Assembly (NCBI GenBank): GCA_046727855.1 | Contig: JBKPDL010000107.1 | Location: 1 to 29,421 of the forward strand | Length of the DNA stretch: 29,421 nucleotides | Direction of reading: 5' to 3' | From: DASPWV01 sp046727855 | GTDB taxonomy: Bacteria; Acidobacteriota; Vicinamibacteria; Vicinamibacterales; UBA2999 | Shown: in pieces, positions 1 to 8,185 of the stretch | How the letters are laid out: each line of letters starts with the position of its first letter | Numbering within the stretch: the first letter of the stretch is position 1 | Notes under the pieces: model-generated | The model's input: the letters and a program-made list of their open reading frames with translations, nothing else | What the model was told of the DNA's origin: nothing | Database searches by the model: none | Position numbers and translations under genes: made by a program

Positions 1-75
1 CGGCGCACGCTGAAGACCGACCAAGGCGTGGCGCTCATCCTCAGACAACACGAGAGGGCGCGCGATATTCGCCAT
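1..75 (-). CDS. IS630-like transposase, N-terminus only (runs off window)
   Basis: The first 25 codons of a minus-strand gene are present; the rest lies beyond the left edge. The ATG at 75 is preceded by a strong Shine-Dalgarno (AAAGGAGG, about 3-5 bases away). The peptide begins MANIARPLVLSEDERHAL. The 'RPLVLS-E-ER--L' pattern is what I know from the helix-turn-helix start of IS630-family transposases, which cut and paste at TA dinucleotides. Only 25 residues are visible, so another HTH protein is possible. I did not identify a terminal inverted repeat between this start and the neighbouring tract at 147. Confidence 0.55.
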   Translation of the reverse strand, partial: MANIARPLVLSEDERHALVGLQRAP

Positions 76-146
76 GTGCCTCCTTTGCCGGAGAGTGACA
101 TGGCGCGCATATTAACATGACTTCTGTTACGGTGTACTAGCTCTTT

Positions 147-197
147 GTTCTTCGTTCTTCGTTCTTCGTTCTTAGAGTTCCTCGTTCCTAGTTCCTA
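147..197. repeat. heptamer tandem tract overlapping the 3' end of the kinase gene
   Basis: Consecutive 7-base units are visible: GTTCTTC three times from 147, a partial copy, then GTTCCTC (177), GTTCCTA (184) and GTTCCTA (191). The last units overlap the kinase stop codon (TAG, minus strand, at 188-190), so the tract abuts and includes the 3' end of the gene. It is a microsatellite-like, strand-biased (C/T on +) sequence. It resembles in style the AAAGTTC tract after recR and the GATGTG-rich tract after the M28 peptidase gene. No function can be assigned from sequence alone. Confidence 0.85.
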
Positions 198-2113
198 GCT
201 CCCTCACGTGCTAGCCCCGTCAGCGTCCTCGACAACCAAACACCGCCCAGGAGCACAAGCGCCAACGCCGCAACTCCGATCACGACGAGTCCACGCTGGA
301 TGCGAACATACGGCCCGATTGCTTCATCTCTCGACTTTACGATAATCGCCGACACCGCGGGATCGCTCGCGAGCGCAATCTCACGAGCCGCATAGCGCTG
401 ATTGCCAATCTCCACGTCGATGAAACCATTGGAGCGACCCTTGTCAGCCTTCCATGCCTCGAGCGAGCGCCAGGGCGTCTGCGCATCGCGAAGCGTCGAA
501 GCGAGAACATTTTGAGTGGACAACAGAACGACCTCGTCCTGTGTCGCCTCACTTACAGCCTCGGCGAACGTCTGATCGATCGGTTCGGCGGCAACCACGT
601 AGCCGAAAATTGTCCCGCCGGCTTCCGACGTGATCGCGGCGGCAAGGCAGGGCCGGGTGTCGACATTCAGCACTGTTCCTTCACTTTGATTCGTCACGAG
701 CGCGGCAAGCCATTCTTCGCCCCCGGCATCTGGCGGCCGGCCGGCATCGTCCGTTCGCGCGAGGACGGTGCCTTGTGCTCCTAACGCGACCAGGACAGGC
801 GTACCCGGAATCCGCTGTTGGAACCCGAGCAGGAAATCCTCGATGGTCGCGGCGTCGGTCGCAAACAGCGCTCGCAGTTCCGGGAACGACGCGACGAGCC
901 GCGCGGTGAGGGCGAGGCGTTGCAGGTGTTCTCGGTGCAAGCGCCTGACCACTCGCTCGGCGCGGGTCAAGTCGGCTTCGATGACCTCACCGACTGCGCG
1001 GCTGGCTGTCAGGCGCACGAACCCCCATGTCGCACCGGTGAGCACGACGAGAAGGCCGCAGATGATCGCGAGCCACGTTCGCAGTCGCCGCGATGTCCCG
1101 AGCGCGCGCAGGCCACCGGTTGTAGGCACGGCCGCTGGCGCGCTGCCGATGGCTTCGAAAAACAGCGCGAGATCACGAGCCGATTCAGGTCGATCCGGCG
1201 GGTGTTTCTGCAGGCACAGGTCGATCATCCGGACGAGAGTAGGCGGGACGCCCGGGACCTTCTGTGCGATCGGCGCCGGATCCTCGCGCAGGATCGCTGT
1301 TTGCGTCTCCGGCGTGGTTGCTCGCCTGAACGGATGCGTTCCCGCCAGCATTTCGTACAGCACTACGCCAAAGGCAAACAGATCCGAGCGCGGCGTGGCC
1401 GGATTTCCCAGGATCTGTTCCGGTGCGACGTAGCCGATGGTGCCGACGATGAGGCCGGGTCGAGTGAGTGGCGCCATCGTGGCGTCGTTCTCGGCGGCCG
1501 ACGTGCCCTCATACGCGGCAACACCAAAGTCGAGGATCTTCACTCGACCCGCTTCGGTGATGAAGATGTTCTCGGGCTTTAAATCGCGGTGCACGATCCC
1601 GCGCTCGTGCGCGGCCGCGAGGCCGCGCGCGATCTGGATCGCGTACTCAATCGCCTTGCTGGGCGGGAGCGGTTTGCTGCGGGATAGACGATTGCGCAGC
1701 GTCTCGCCCTGGAGCAACTCGGTTACCGCAAAGTGAATGTCACCTTCGCTCCCGACATCGTGAATGGCAAGGATGTTCGGATCGTTCAGCGCGGCGACGG
1801 CCCGGGCCTCGCGCTGGAATCGCGCCATGGCATCGGTCGACCCGGCTGCGTGCGTCGGCAGCACCTTCAGTGCCACTTCGCGCGCGAGCCGGGTGTCGTA
1901 GGCGCGATAGACCTCTCCCATCCCGCCGGCTGCGATCGGCGCACGTATTTCATACGGGCCCAGACGCGCGCCCGGCTCGAGCGCGCTCGGCTCGGCGAGC
2001 AACTCCTGCCACAGCGGACCATCAAATGCCCCGCCCGGCTTCAGGAACGCGTCGGGATCGTCGGGCTCGTTCAATTTGCGTCCACGGTTGGGTTCATCGC
2101 CTGCCGCAGCCAC
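188..2113 (-). CDS. transmembrane Ser/Thr protein kinase with extracytoplasmic sensor domain
   Basis: A Hanks-type kinase phosphorylating Ser/Thr on partner proteins at the inner membrane. The catalytic domain spans about residues 52-325: glycine loop AAGGMGEVY (61-69), VALK lysine K83, HRDLKPEN (175-182), DFG (195-197) and an APE-like APEQ (230-233). All key catalytic residues are present. One transmembrane helix lies at about 346-367, then about 240 residues predicted outside the cytoplasm, then a second helix at about 608-627 and a short tail. The outer segment looks Cache-like (helical start, then alternating beta segments), but that is inference. The gene starts at GTG 2113 inside the sigma factor gene, overlapping it by 43 bases. 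TTG at 2074, overlapping the sigma stop as TTGA, is a credible alternative that would suit translational coupling. The pairing with an ECF sigma factor suggests kinase and sigma factor act in one signalling pathway. Confidence 0.93.
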   Translation of the reverse strand: MAAAGDEPNRGRKLNEPDDPDAFLKPGGAFDGPLWQELLAEPSALEPGARLGPYEIRAPIAAGGMGEVYRAYDTRLAREVALKVLPTHAAGSTDAMARFQREARAVAALNDPNILAIHDVGSEGDIHFAVTELLQGETLRNRLSRSKPLPPSKAIEYAIQIARGLAAAHERGIVHRDLKPENIFITEAGRVKILDFGVAAYEGTSAAENDATMAPLTRPGLIVGTIGYVAPEQILGNPATPRSDLFAFGVVLYEMLAGTHPFRRATTPETQTAILREDPAPIAQKVPGVPPTLVRMIDLCLQKHPPDRPESARDLALFFEAIGSAPAAVPTTGGLRALGTSRRLRTWLAIICGLLVVLTGATWGFVRLTASRAVGEVIEADLTRAERVVRRLHREHLQRLALTARLVASFPELRALFATDAATIEDFLLGFQQRIPGTPVLVALGAQGTVLARTDDAGRPPDAGGEEWLAALVTNQSEGTVLNVDTRPCLAAAITSEAGGTIFGYVVAAEPIDQTFAEAVSEATQDEVVLLSTQNVLASTLRDAQTPWRSLEAWKADKGRSNGFIDVEIGNQRYAAREIALASDPAVSAIIVKSRDEAIGPYVRIQRGLVVIGVAALALVLLGGVWLSRTLTGLAREGARN

Positions 2114-2646
2114 GACTTCGCTCGCAGCCAGTCGCGCTGGACGGTGCGGCTCGAGACGCCGAGAATCTGCGCAGTCTCATCTTCGCTGTAGCCGGCAAAG
2201 AACCGGCACTCCACCACTTGCAGGAGTCGTGGATCGTGCCGCTGCAGTCCCGCGAGCAGCTCGTCGAGGGCGATGAGGCGATCGGCTTGCTGATGGACGG
2301 CGATTTCGCGTTCGTCGAGGGCCAGGGGATGCGCGCCGCCACCTCGCTTCTGGCTGATGCGCCGCCGTGCGTAATCGATGATCACCTGCCGCATCGCCCG
2401 TGCCGCGATCCCATAGAAGTGATTGCGATCCTGCCAGTCCACTTTTGATTGATCGACCAGCTTGAGATAGGCCTCGTGAACCAGGCTTCCCGTGTCCAGA
2501 GGCGCGCCTGGCCGCCAGTGCCGGAGTTGAACGCGGGCGATACGCCGCAGCTCAGGGTAGATGAGCTCAATCAGCCGATCGAACGCGCCCGGCTCACCTT
2601 CGCGATGCGCCACGAGAGCGGCAGTAATGGTTTCGATGCCCGACAC
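2071..2646 (-). CDS. ECF-type RNA polymerase sigma factor (Sigma70_ECF / TIGR02999-like)
   Basis: A 191-residue alternative sigma factor that would direct RNA polymerase to a dedicated promoter set. Region 2 is seen as ELRRIARVQLRHWRPGAPLD..SLVHEAYLKLVDQ and the following FYGIAARAMRQVIIDYARRR. Region 4 is the helix-turn-helix near YSEDETAQILGVSSRTVQR. This pattern matches the Planctomycete/Acidobacteria ECF group commonly encoded beside Ser/Thr kinases. The open frame continues upstream to 2988, but the extra 114 residues show no protein-like pattern. GTG at 2646 has a good Shine-Dalgarno (GGAAGGA, about 7 bases away), so I start there. No anti-sigma factor gene is adjacent; the overlapping downstream kinase may control activity, as proposed for kinase-linked ECF groups (inference). 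Confidence 0.9.
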   Translation of the reverse strand: MSGIETITAALVAHREGEPGAFDRLIELIYPELRRIARVQLRHWRPGAPLDTGSLVHEAYLKLVDQSKVDWQDRNHFYGIAARAMRQVIIDYARRRISQKRGGGAHPLALDEREIAVHQQADRLIALDELLAGLQRHDPRLLQVVECRFFAGYSEDETAQILGVSSRTVQRDWLRAKSWLRQAMNPTVDAN

Positions 2647-3000
2647 AGCAGCTTCCTTCCCGCGAAGTGTGCGGACGCAAGCGATTGCGCCGATTGCAAC
2701 CCGCGGCCCTGCGCGCAGCCAACGTTGTCTGTCGGGTGTTGCCGTCGGTCTGCGTATTATCCTCCAAGGCTGACGTGAGTTGATGGCGCGCCCAAGGGGA
2801 GAGCGCTCGAACATCGCCTGCTGCGGCCGCAATCGTCGCATTGCCGCGAGGCCACGATTGTCGACACAACGTAATTGGGGAAGGAGGCGACCTTTGCCAA
2901 CAGGTGGGAACGCCGGGCGTCGAAGCAGGCGCTCGGATCCGTCCGCTCCTTCGCCGAAACGAAGAAGCGGACGACCCGGCTCGCACACAAGTGTCGGACC
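2647..3000. other. intergenic region upstream of the ECF sigma gene
   Basis: About 350 bases without a convincing gene. Reading frames on both strands pass through it but have Arg/Pro/Ser-rich shadow composition. It contains the hairpin at 2941-2972 and must carry the promoter for the sigma-kinase pair, but I could not find a convincing -35/-10 pair. Confidence 0.6.
2941..2972 (-). terminator. strong hairpin after the peroxiredoxin gene (possible terminator)
   Basis: On the plus strand GTCCGCTCCTTCG (2941-2953) and CGAAGAAGCGGAC (2960-2972) form 13-bp arms with one mismatch and a 6-base loop. It lies 28 bases past the peroxiredoxin stop, where the 3' end of the 11 kb-4 kb-3 kb minus-strand run would be expected. 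There is no T-run after it, so it is not a classical intrinsic terminator. It could stabilise a 3' end or act with Rho. Confidence 0.5.
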
Positions 3001-3564
3001 TTATCGCGTCGCGACGTTGAGTTCAGTGAGCTTGGCGACCATATCTTCTGCCGACGTCGCCGGGCGTACCTCCTTGTCGACGGCGGCAATTCGACCGTTC
3101 TTGTCGATGTAGAAGGTCCACCGGTTGGCGACGCCGCGCTGATTCAGGACGCCGTACTTCGTCGCCACTTCCTTGGTGGGGTCGGCGAGCATCGGAAAGT
3201 CAGCTTCCTTCTTTTCGACGACGTTGTCCCCGAGCTTCACCGAGGTTGCTTTTGCAAACTTGGTGTTGTCTTCCAGCGTGTCGACGCTCGCCATGAAATA
3301 GGCGACGTTGAACTTCTTGATCTTGTCGCCGTTCTCCGCCAGCGACTTGCATTCGATCGTGCAGCCTTGTGTGAAGGACTTTGGGAACCAGGCGATCACA
3401 ACCGCCTGCTTGCCGCGGTAGTCCGAGAGCTTGTGCGTCTTGCCATCAGTGCCCTGCAGCGTGAAGTCGGGAGCAGGGTCACCCACCTTCAGTTCCACCG
3501 GCGTCTGCGCCGACGGTCCTGCCACCAAGGCCGCTGCCAAACCAATTGCGAACAAAGTACGCAT
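3001..3564 (-). CDS. exported peroxiredoxin (AhpC/TSA, PrxQ/Bcp-like)
   Basis: A 187-residue thiol peroxidase that would reduce H2O2 or organic hydroperoxides, probably in the periplasm. MRTLFAIGLAAALVAGPSAQ at the start is a signal peptide. The thioredoxin-fold core follows: VGDPAPDFTL (27-36), then the peroxidatic motif FTQGCTIEC with C68, and a distal WTFYIDKNGRI strand. C72 is the probable resolving cysteine. It sits four residues after C68, whereas Bcp/PrxQ enzymes I know have it five residues on. The usual Pro of the PGCT motif is replaced by Gln. ATG 3564 is chosen because it gives a clean signal peptide; the longer frame to 3747 has shadow composition. It is last in the minus-strand run but lies 196 bases after the pyrophosphatase gene, so it may have its own promoter. 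Confidence 0.88.
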   Translation of the reverse strand: MRTLFAIGLAAALVAGPSAQTPVELKVGDPAPDFTLQGTDGKTHKLSDYRGKQAVVIAWFPKSFTQGCTIECKSLAENGDKIKKFNVAYFMASVDTLEDNTKFAKATSVKLGDNVVEKKEADFPMLADPTKEVATKYGVLNQRGVANRWTFYIDKNGRIAAVDKEVRPATSAEDMVAKLTELNVATR

Positions 3565-3760
3565 CACGACGAAACCCCCTTGACGGATAGCTGGGCAATA
3601 ACCGGCTGAATTTTTCAGTATAGTCGACGGCGTCGAGCAAGGTGTCGCCCGACGTGCCATCCACCACGGCCTTGTAGCGGACGAGGAGCGGAAACTCCGC
3701 GCCGCCGCAATCGCGGCAATCAGCGTCCATCGGCGACTCCCGCTCACGTTGTTGTTGATC
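3565..3760. other. 196-base gap between pyrophosphatase and peroxiredoxin genes
   Basis: No gene is supported. A minus-strand frame from ATG 3730 (MDADCRDCGGAEFPLLVRY...) looks somewhat protein-like until it enters the peroxiredoxin gene out of frame. It could be a small gene remnant or chance. No confident promoter was found; a TATACT hexamer (minus strand, about 3615-3620) lacks a matching -35. Confidence 0.3.
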
Positions 3761-4444
3761 TTATAAACGGCACGGCCGACCAGCCTCGCCGCGACAGCGT
3801 CGGAAGAAGGTGTGTGTCATCGTGATATGCGCCTGACCATCTTCGGCGGAACTCCAGCCTGGGACGCGCGAGAACTTGCCTGGCTCGTGACGCTTATATC
3901 GCCGAAAGTACGCCGCAATACGTTCTTGCTCAGCAGCGGTCAGTTGATAACGCGGACGTCCGTCGGCGCGCACTGGTGAGAGCACGACCTTGGAGTCGGC
4001 GCCCTTCTCGTCCTCCATCATCATTAATCCGACGATCAGACCCTGCACGACCTGTCCGCCCGGAAGCGCGGGACCCAACACCAAGGCGTCGAACGGATCC
4101 CCGTCGTACGAGACGGTCTGAGGCACAAATCCGTAATTCACCGGGTAGCCGCCGACCTCCGCGGGCATCACGCGATCAACGGCACGCGCGTTCGTACGCA
4201 TGTTGAACTCGAACTTGCGCCGCTCTCCGCGCGGGATCTCTATGTACGCATTCACGTGGTGATCGCTCTGCGGCGCGGTGTCGCGCCAGATGTGTTTGGC
4301 ATGCGCGCGCGCGGCCTCGAGGCTGGCCGCAAGCGCCTTCGTCGCGTCCTCCGGAAGGAGATTCGAGGGACGTTCCGACACCTGCGCCGCGAGCACAGCG
4401 GGAACACACAAAAGCACGAGCATTCTGGCGATGACAATGTTCAT
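3761..4444 (-). CDS. ppa: exported family I inorganic pyrophosphatase
   Basis: A 227-residue soluble diphosphatase (PPi to 2 Pi). The family I site is complete: IEIP E69, then K77 and E79 in RRKFEF; Y100 and Y104 in YPVNYGFVPQT; the signature DGDPFD (D114, D116, D119); D150 and K152 in EKGADSKV; and a late YK pair (RRYKRHEPGK). It differs from the common cytoplasmic enzyme by an N-terminal signal peptide (MNIVIARMLVLLCVPAVLAA), so it should act outside the cytoplasm. ATG 4444 has AGGTG 3-7 bases upstream and lies 13 bases after the stop of the upstream membrane protein gene, so co-translation in an operon is likely. Family assignment is firm; export rests on the signal peptide alone. Confidence 0.92.
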   Translation of the reverse strand: MNIVIARMLVLLCVPAVLAAQVSERPSNLLPEDATKALAASLEAARAHAKHIWRDTAPQSDHHVNAYIEIPRGERRKFEFNMRTNARAVDRVMPAEVGGYPVNYGFVPQTVSYDGDPFDALVLGPALPGGQVVQGLIVGLMMMEDEKGADSKVVLSPVRADGRPRYQLTAAEQERIAAYFRRYKRHEPGKFSRVPGWSSAEDGQAHITMTHTFFRRCRGEAGRPCRL

Positions 4445-4457
4445 TGCACCTAGCGTA

Positions 4458-6503
4458 TCAACTCGATTGCGGCCGGTGGACAAGACGCCGCAGCTCCGCC
4501 ACGGCGAACATGATTGCAAATGCATCGGCAGGGAGCCGATATCGATCCTGTACGGTGTTGAACAGCGCGGTCGCGACGGTCAGATACAGAACGGTGATCA
4601 CCAGCAGCGCGGCAAGGTCGGTACGCGCGTGGCGTTCTCGCAATGCTCGGACCATCCCCACGACTGCAAAAGGCCACAGCAGCGGGAGCACCCAGTACGC
4701 AACGCGAAAGTACGCAGCAATCGCCGTCTTGAGCGGCTTGCGATCGGGTGGAGGCGTGTTCGGAAACGCGCGAAATGACAAGTCGGCGCCGCGTTCCGAA
4801 CACAAGTAGGGGCCCTCGACAGCGTCGCAGATCTGCACGCTGCGATACGGAGCCACGAGCAACAAGGCGAGCTGCTTGACGGTGCCAACGGCAAACCGCA
4901 CTGGGTGCGCCGCGACTGCCTCGAGCGCGAAGCCGAACATCACCTCGTCGGCCTGAGACGCCGAATAGCCACGCTGATAGTTGAGCTCGTCACGAACTGC
5001 GTAGTGCAGGTACGGATGCGTCGGACGCAGCGCTTCGAGAACCTGCTTCACTTCGGGAAACCTGGTAGTAGCCGGTGGATCGATCTCGTCGATGTCGAAG
5101 GTGCGGAGAAACAACCACAATCCCTCACCGCGGCTGATTCCCCAGAAGCCGTATGTCTGTCGATTGACGTACATCCAAGGCGCAACACTCGTGCAGAACA
5201 CGGCGACGAGCACGAGAGATGGCAGGATCAAACGCTTTCGCTCACGACCCCACCACCACATGACCGCAAGTACGGCTGGCACCAGGCCTTTTGCCACCGG
5301 GCGCGTCAGTGTCGCCACGGCACACATCAGCCCGACAAGCGCCGCGCTTGTCACTGATCGAGTTCGCAGCATTCGCGCCGCCGCGACGATGGTGAGAATC
5401 AACACAAAAACAAAGAGCGCTTCGGTTGCCACGACGGTCTCGTAATAGAGCTGCAGGGCCGAGACCGTCCAGAGCAGTGCCGCGTAGAAAGCAACCGTCT
5501 TGTCGAATACTTCGCCGGCGAGGCGAAACACGAGAATTGTTGCGGCAACGGCGAGCGCGCGCTGTGCGGCAATCATGAGCGCTCCGGCTTCCGGCGTGGT
5601 GCCGATACTGACGAACGTGGCAAGGAACGCGGGGAATAGTGGAGTGCTGATCAGATTGTGAGCAAGGAAATCGCCGCGCAGAAACGAAAGTGCAGTGTCG
5701 TAGTACTGCACGGAGTCGGGCCAGAGAATCCCGTAGGTGCCGGCGCTGAGCACAACGCGTACGGCGACAGCGATGGTCACGAGCACGGCAAGCGATCGAC
5801 GCGCATTCGACGCGATCGAATGATGCCAGCTCGTGAGCGGAGCGCCTGCCCGCCGAAGCCTCTCCGCGAGAGGCACGCGCAGTAGGTAAAGCACGAGCGC
5901 AATCCAGAGTCCGGGCAGAACGACACGGGGCACGTACGGCGGCAGGCGCAGGACAACCGACGCTGCTGGTGAAAGAGGCTGCTGCGAAAGGTCGGCACCG
6001 TTCAACGGACGCAGTGAGCGGCCGGCGGGCGACATCAGCAGCTCCGGCGCGTCGCCGTCGAGCGCAAATGCGTAGCGGAATCGAAGTTGATGATGTCCGG
6101 CCGCGAGATCAACGGTGCCCGGCGCATACTCGAGCCGCGACCCGCGAGTCTGCAGCACCGGCTGGCCATCGATGATCAGCTCCGCCGGGTTGTGGGAGAT
6201 GAGGAGTACGGAGAACGCGCCAGATCGCCCGATCGTGAGCGTGCCACGACAGTCGGTGCTGAAGAATCGAACAAAGCCCGCCGGTCGCGTCGCAAACAAC
6301 GGAGTGGTGAAGTCGCGCTCGATCCGCGTCTGAAACGCGGCGCCGTGCCAGCTGGTATTCGCGTAGTCGTGACATTCGAGACCGGCCGGCTCGGCAAAAC
6401 GCTCGCTGGCGACCACCAGCGTAGCGACCACGGCAAACGAGATCAGGACAACGGCAAGCCCGCGGGCGGGCGTCAAGCGAAGCGGAATCGCGAAGCGTGG
6501 CAC
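4458..6503 (-). CDS. GT-C/PMT-type membrane glycosyltransferase with inserted extracytoplasmic beta-domain
   Basis: About 681 residues. After a first membrane helix (about 14-34) comes a non-membrane segment of about 150 residues with alternating beta-like stretches (FSVLLISHNPAELIIDGQPV, YAPGTVDLAAGHHQLRFRY) resembling PA14-like sugar-binding folds. A helix at about 190-208 follows, then a long polytopic domain. WPDSVQYYDTA (about 261-271) is the acidic motif expected in the first outer loop of GT-C enzymes, which transfer sugars from polyprenyl-phosphate donors on the outer side of the inner membrane (D263, D268). The frame stays open upstream to 6800 inside the preceding gene; GTG 6503, with GGCGGA upstream and 14 bases after that gene's stop, is the simplest start. 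The substrate cannot be told from sequence. Confidence 0.75.
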   Translation of the reverse strand: MPRFAIPLRLTPARGLAVVLISFAVVATLVVASERFAEPAGLECHDYANTSWHGAAFQTRIERDFTTPLFATRPAGFVRFFSTDCRGTLTIGRSGAFSVLLISHNPAELIIDGQPVLQTRGSRLEYAPGTVDLAAGHHQLRFRYAFALDGDAPELLMSPAGRSLRPLNGADLSQQPLSPAASVVLRLPPYVPRVVLPGLWIALVLYLLRVPLAERLRRAGAPLTSWHHSIASNARRSLAVLVTIAVAVRVVLSAGTYGILWPDSVQYYDTALSFLRGDFLAHNLISTPLFPAFLATFVSIGTTPEAGALMIAAQRALAVAATILVFRLAGEVFDKTVAFYAALLWTVSALQLYYETVVATEALFVFVLILTIVAAARMLRTRSVTSAALVGLMCAVATLTRPVAKGLVPAVLAVMWWWGRERKRLILPSLVLVAVFCTSVAPWMYVNRQTYGFWGISRGEGLWLFLRTFDIDEIDPPATTRFPEVKQVLEALRPTHPYLHYAVRDELNYQRGYSASQADEVMFGFALEAVAAHPVRFAVGTVKQLALLLVAPYRSVQICDAVEGPYLCSERGADLSFRAFPNTPPPDRKPLKTAIAAYFRVAYWVLPLLWPFAVVGMVRALRERHARTDLAALLVITVLYLTVATALFNTVQDRYRLPADAFAIMFAVAELRRLVHRPQSS

Positions 6504-6517
6504 GGCGAATTCCGCCG

Positions 6518-8167
6518 TTATGGTATCAACTCGAAGACGGCCGTCTGGCCGACCCAGTCGCGATACCAGCCGAGCCATCGCAGCTCGTGCCGCGTGTGCA
6601 ATTGCACAACGAGGTTTGCTCCCCTCGGCGGCTCGAAATACGTCAGGTGAACCAGGAGGTAGCGAACACCAAGCTGGCGGATGAACCTTATTGAATCTGC
6701 GTCGGGCAGCGATCGAAGTCGCGCGTACGTGGCGCCATACGACGCTGGATAGTAGCCGCTGTAACCATTCACCAGTTTGCGCCAGTGAGTTGTCGACCAA
6801 TACATGTAATCGGCATCGAAACCCGTGTCGCCGAAATGCTCGGGTAGTGGCAGCTCCAGCACCACGCCGCTTGGCAACTGGCGCAAAAACGTGTACACCG
6901 GCGCGTTCATGTCAACTTGCAGAAGATTGAGCTGTGGCGACCGATACTCCACGCACGCCGCCGCGATCGCAAGTCCCACGATGAGCCGCTTGCCCGCCTT
7001 CGAGAGACGCGCCCGCTGGATGAGATGCTCGGCTCCGAGAGCCGCGAGAACAGCGACCGCTGCCAGCACGAACAGCGCGTACCTCGCCGGCGCCCGTAAG
7101 CCATGGAGTCGCGGCCACCAGTCGAGGAAACGAGGATAGAGCAACCCGTTGACGCCGAACGACAGGTCGATTGACAGGAGCAGGACGATGAGCGCGGCCG
7201 CGACCACACGGCGCCGCGGGGAGAACAGCCCAACGCTCGCCAGCAGGAGGGCGAGCGTACCCGGGAACAGCCGCCTCTCCCCGGAGCCGAAGCGATCGGC
7301 GGTACCGCCGTACAAGGTGTTGGAGGGCGGCGATGCAAGATAATTCCGCGGCGTCGCGCTGTAGAAGGTGATGTCGCTGATCGGCCGCTGTCCAACTCGG
7401 GTTTGCTGGCTTGCATACACCAGAGCAATCGGCATCGTCAGGGTGCCGCACAGCGCCGCGGCCACGGCCCCTGCACGAATCGTGCGGCGAGGATCGGGCA
7501 ACGTTCTTATCGAGGCGGCGGCGAGCACAATCAGAATCGGCAGCAGGAAAATCGTGTAGTACACGCTGGACAGAAATTGCAGCCACACTGATAAGCCCAG
7601 GCCAACTCCGTATTTCCATTGCGGGGTGTACAACACCCGATAAAGGGTGCCAAACGCCACGGCTGCAAACGCCGCCCACTGCAACTCGAGGTGCATGATG
7701 TGCTCGATGCGATAGGGTGCGAGCGCGAAAACGATCGCCGCGACGAACGCCGGCAAACGCGCGATCCCGAAACTCGTCGCCAGCCAGTAGATCGCGACGC
7801 CTGAAGACACCATCCCAAGCAGGAGCAGCGAATTGTAGACCACAGGTAGCCGCGCTCCGATCCAGAGCGCGGGCGCCGCCACCGCCCCCTGCAGCAGCGT
7901 TGCGTCCGAAAGCAGATAGGTATAGGGCTCGGGATAAAAAATGTTGGCGTGCCACAGCGGTTCGCCGCTCGCGATGGCGTGCGAGAACCACGCGACCCGC
8001 CACATGCTGAGCAACGGGTCGATGTGGCTCACGACGTGGCTGGTAAACAGGCGGGCGTGCGGCCAGGTGACAAACGCCGTCGCCACACACAAACCGGCGG
8101 CCACCAATAGGTATTCAGCGGCGCGGTATGCAATGCCCCGCGCGCTATCGAGATATTGTTTTTTCAT
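6518..8167 (-). CDS. polytopic membrane protein, GT-C-like, function unknown
   Basis: 549 residues with roughly eleven hydrophobic helices in the first 390, then a soluble C-terminal part (about 400-549). The first outer loop carries SHIDPLLSMWRVAWFSHA, with an Asp where GT-C glycosyltransferases place a catalytic or metal-binding acid, and later HANIFYPEPYTYLLSD. This layout resembles uncharacterised GT-C/YfhO-like membrane proteins found near polysaccharide or glycolipid genes. It ends 14 bases before the next GT-C gene, so the two are probably co-expressed and may act on the same glycan (inference). ATG 8167 has no obvious Shine-Dalgarno, which is notable given the strong hairpin just upstream. 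Confidence 0.72.
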   Translation of the reverse strand: MKKQYLDSARGIAYRAAEYLLVAAGLCVATAFVTWPHARLFTSHVVSHIDPLLSMWRVAWFSHAIASGEPLWHANIFYPEPYTYLLSDATLLQGAVAAPALWIGARLPVVYNSLLLLGMVSSGVAIYWLATSFGIARLPAFVAAIVFALAPYRIEHIMHLELQWAAFAAVAFGTLYRVLYTPQWKYGVGLGLSVWLQFLSSVYYTIFLLPILIVLAAASIRTLPDPRRTIRAGAVAAALCGTLTMPIALVYASQQTRVGQRPISDITFYSATPRNYLASPPSNTLYGGTADRFGSGERRLFPGTLALLLASVGLFSPRRRVVAAALIVLLLSIDLSFGVNGLLYPRFLDWWPRLHGLRAPARYALFVLAAVAVLAALGAEHLIQRARLSKAGKRLIVGLAIAAACVEYRSPQLNLLQVDMNAPVYTFLRQLPSGVVLELPLPEHFGDTGFDADYMYWSTTHWRKLVNGYSGYYPASYGATYARLRSLPDADSIRFIRQLGVRYLLVHLTYFEPPRGANLVVQLHTRHELRWLGWYRDWVGQTAVFELIP

Positions 8168-8185
8168 GCGGGCATGGTCAAGGGC

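Noticed and set aside
818..1582. 254-residue plus-strand ORF opposite the kinase gene
   Set aside because: Arg/Ala/Gly-rich shadow of a high-GC gene; the minus-strand frame has a complete set of kinase motifs.
2647..2988. 114-residue N-terminal extension of the ECF sigma factor
   Set aside because: No sigma-like pattern before VSGIETITAAL, while GTG 2646 has a good Shine-Dalgarno.
3610..3625. TATACT hexamer as promoter of the peroxiredoxin gene
   Set aside because: No -35-like element at proper spacing on the minus strand.
3479..3730. 83-residue minus-strand ORF overlapping the peroxiredoxin start
   Set aside because: The first 50 residues look mildly protein-like but it enters the peroxiredoxin gene out of frame and has no clear Shine-Dalgarno.
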